64,000 nucleotides of DNA from NCBI RefSeq assembly GCF_013149275.1, contig NZ_JABGNA010000011.1:62001-126000 (forward strand). The letters are read 5' to 3'. The DNA is from Mucilaginibacter sp. SG564. Its GTDB lineage: Bacteria; Bacteroidota; Bacteroidia; Sphingobacteriales; Sphingobacteriaceae. The notes below the pieces were generated by a model. The model did no database searches. It was given only the letters and a program-made list of their open reading frames with translations, and was not told the origin of the DNA. Positions 63,078-64,000 of this stretch are shown here, in pieces (the first letter of the stretch is position 1; each line of letters begins with the position of its first letter). A program made the position numbers and the translations under genes.

Positions 63078-63259
63078 CATTCAATGTTCCTACAAACATC
63101 GATCAACTAAACTCAGATCTCTACAATCTAAGATCTTTACTATTGCATAGAGTTATTATTTTAAATACATGTTCTGTATTTTCATGATTCTAAGCCATAT
63201 TAGTCATAAGCTTTACTTCAAACTATATCCCCACGCAATCATCAAACAACACACAATTA

Positions 63260-63292
63260 TATGTAATTAATATTATAAATATTAATTACATA
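63260..63292. repeat. Long AT-only inverted repeat
   Basis: TATGTAATTAATATT (63260-63274) and AATATTAATTACATA (63278-63292) are exact reverse complements around ATA. The arms are 15 bp with no mismatch. The function is unknown. Confidence 0.6.
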
Positions 63293-63404
63293 ACAAAATA
63301 CACCACACAACTATGCAGTAATATTCGCAAATACATAAAATAAAAATACTTTTCCTCAATTCTCAAGCAGTTTAAGTACTTATGTTTAATGCACGGTTTT
63401 AGTT

Positions 63405-64000
63405 TTAATGCCTGATGTTTTTAAGCACAACAAAAGATGTATAATCATCCCAGTCAGGTTTCAGATCGGGTTGATTAATAAAACCAAAAGAATAATTACC
63501 AAGTATAATATCCGGCTTTCCGTCAGCATTATAATCGGCAACGTCCATGCATATCCACCTGCCGTGTTTAGCTATGGGTAAATTATGAGGGATAAAATGC
63601 AGTGGGCTATCTTGCTCAAAATAAGTAAACCCTTCCTCTGGATTGTTTTTTAAGTCAGAAAAAAAAGCGATGAGGGCAATATCTAATTTCCCATCGCCAT
63701 TAAAATCAGCAGCAATGGCTTTAGTAGCTCCGTTAACCGGATAAAAATAGGCCTGCTTATATTTAAAATTGCCCTGGTTAATAAAAATGTAAACGCCGTG
63801 ATAAGGTTTTAATATTCTGGAATAGTCGCTATTATCCCCGCTGGTATATAAAATATCGGGCCGCCCATCATGATTAAAATCAACCAACTGGAAACTGCTG
63901 GAGCCATAAACCGGTGGAAACCGCAATAAATTACGCGTAGTAAACCCACCTTTGTGATTATTTAAAAAAAGCCAAACTCCCTCTTCTCCTTGGGCAAACA
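63405..64000 (-). CDS. FG-GAP/VCBS repeat protein (5' end outside window)
   Basis: C-terminal part of an FG-GAP repeat protein; the frame stays open to the window edge, so the N-terminus lies beyond 64000. About 198 residues are visible. Units with calcium-type loops are DFNHDGRPDILYTSGD, ADFNGDGKLDIALIAFFSD and DVADYNADGKPDIILGNYSFG, which end strands of a predicted beta-propeller. There is no catalytic domain in the visible part. Such repeats are usually exported and bind ligands or other surface proteins. Its relation to locus V is unclear: it faces the same way as susC but lies on the far side of the divergent sigma gene. Confidence 0.8.
   Translation of the reverse strand, partial: FAQGEEGVWLFLNNHKGGFTTRNLLRFPPVYGSSSFQLVDFNHDGRPDILYTSGDNSDYSRILKPYHGVYIFINQGNFKYKQAYFYPVNGATKAIAADFNGDGKLDIALIAFFSDLKNNPEEGFTYFEQDSPLHFIPHNLPIAKHGRWICMDVADYNADGKPDIILGNYSFGFINQPDLKPDWDDYTSFVVLKNIRH

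Larger units (their letters stand above)
62945..63404. other. AT-rich spacer with two palindromes
   Basis: No gene found. It contains a minus-strand terminator at 63047-63077 and a long AT-only inverted repeat at 63260-63292, and is otherwise simple AT-rich DNA. Confidence 0.55.

Noticed and set aside
1..64000. tRNA, rRNA, CRISPR arrays, insertion sequences or prophage genes
   Set aside because: I looked for cloverleaf segments, regularly spaced repeats, transposase motifs and integrase motifs and saw none.

Overview
The window reads as chromosomal DNA of a Bacteroidota bacterium, most likely a member of the Sphingobacteriaceae such as Mucilaginibacter or Pedobacter. The evidence is five SusC/SusD outer-membrane pairs, four ECF sigma/FecR pairs, lipoproteins with an SxC lipobox, the C-terminal genes of a Bacteroidota-type (subtype iii) type VI secretion cluster, and promoters of the TTTG / TAnnTTTG kind. 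I see no tRNA, rRNA, insertion sequence, integrase or CRISPR array.

Layout: (0-2.1 kb) tail of a T6SS cluster, tssN and tssK. (2.1-3.9 kb) an unknown membrane protein between long spacers that carry a dispersed short repeat. (3.9-13.6 kb, minus strand) locus I: ECF sigma, FecR, SusC, SusD, a metallophosphoesterase and an EEP-type phosphodiesterase lipoprotein with six FG-GAP repeats. It has no glycosidase. (13.7-17.2 kb) a decayed glycerophosphodiester phosphodiesterase, an ABC-F ATPase, and a divergent SDR/HxlR pair around a strong operator-like palindrome. (17.2-25.8 kb) a GH26 lipoprotein and locus II: SusD, SusC, FecR and a divergent sigma. (26.2-35.4 kb, plus strand) locus III: sigma, FecR, SusC, SusD and a beta-helix/PDZ protein. 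(35.6-52.7 kb, minus strand) locus IV, the most unusual part. (53.0-62.9 kb) locus V: GH2, SusD, SusC, FecR and a divergent sigma. (63.4 kb to the end) part of an FG-GAP repeat protein.

Locus IV contains three operons. The first is a phosphonate pathway: a DUF5690 MFS-like carrier, a phosphonate-associated FAD amine oxidoreductase, phosphonoacetaldehyde dehydrogenase (phnY) and phosphonoacetate hydrolase (phnA). The second is SusC-SusD-GH29 fucosidase. The third has four exported phosphoesterases, two of the alkaline phosphatase superfamily alternating with two Tat-type metallophosphoesterases. Next to them lies an XRE-cupin regulator. The upstream regions of all three operons carry the same AT-rich element, (G)TTTAGTATTT, placed around recognisable Bacteroidota promoters. 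This supports one regulon. My reading is that it captures a phosphonate- or phosphate-decorated fucosylated glycan: SusCD imports it, GH29 and the phosphoesterases trim it, and released aminoethylphosphonate is oxidised and cleaved to acetate and phosphate. That substrate is inferred, not shown.

The four FecR-regulated loci share two further signals. One is a hairpin 76-98 nt upstream of every susC start, in the fecR-susC gap. The other, in loci II and V, is an identical TATGTG-N20-TCTATA arrangement in front of fecR, which may be the ECF promoter.
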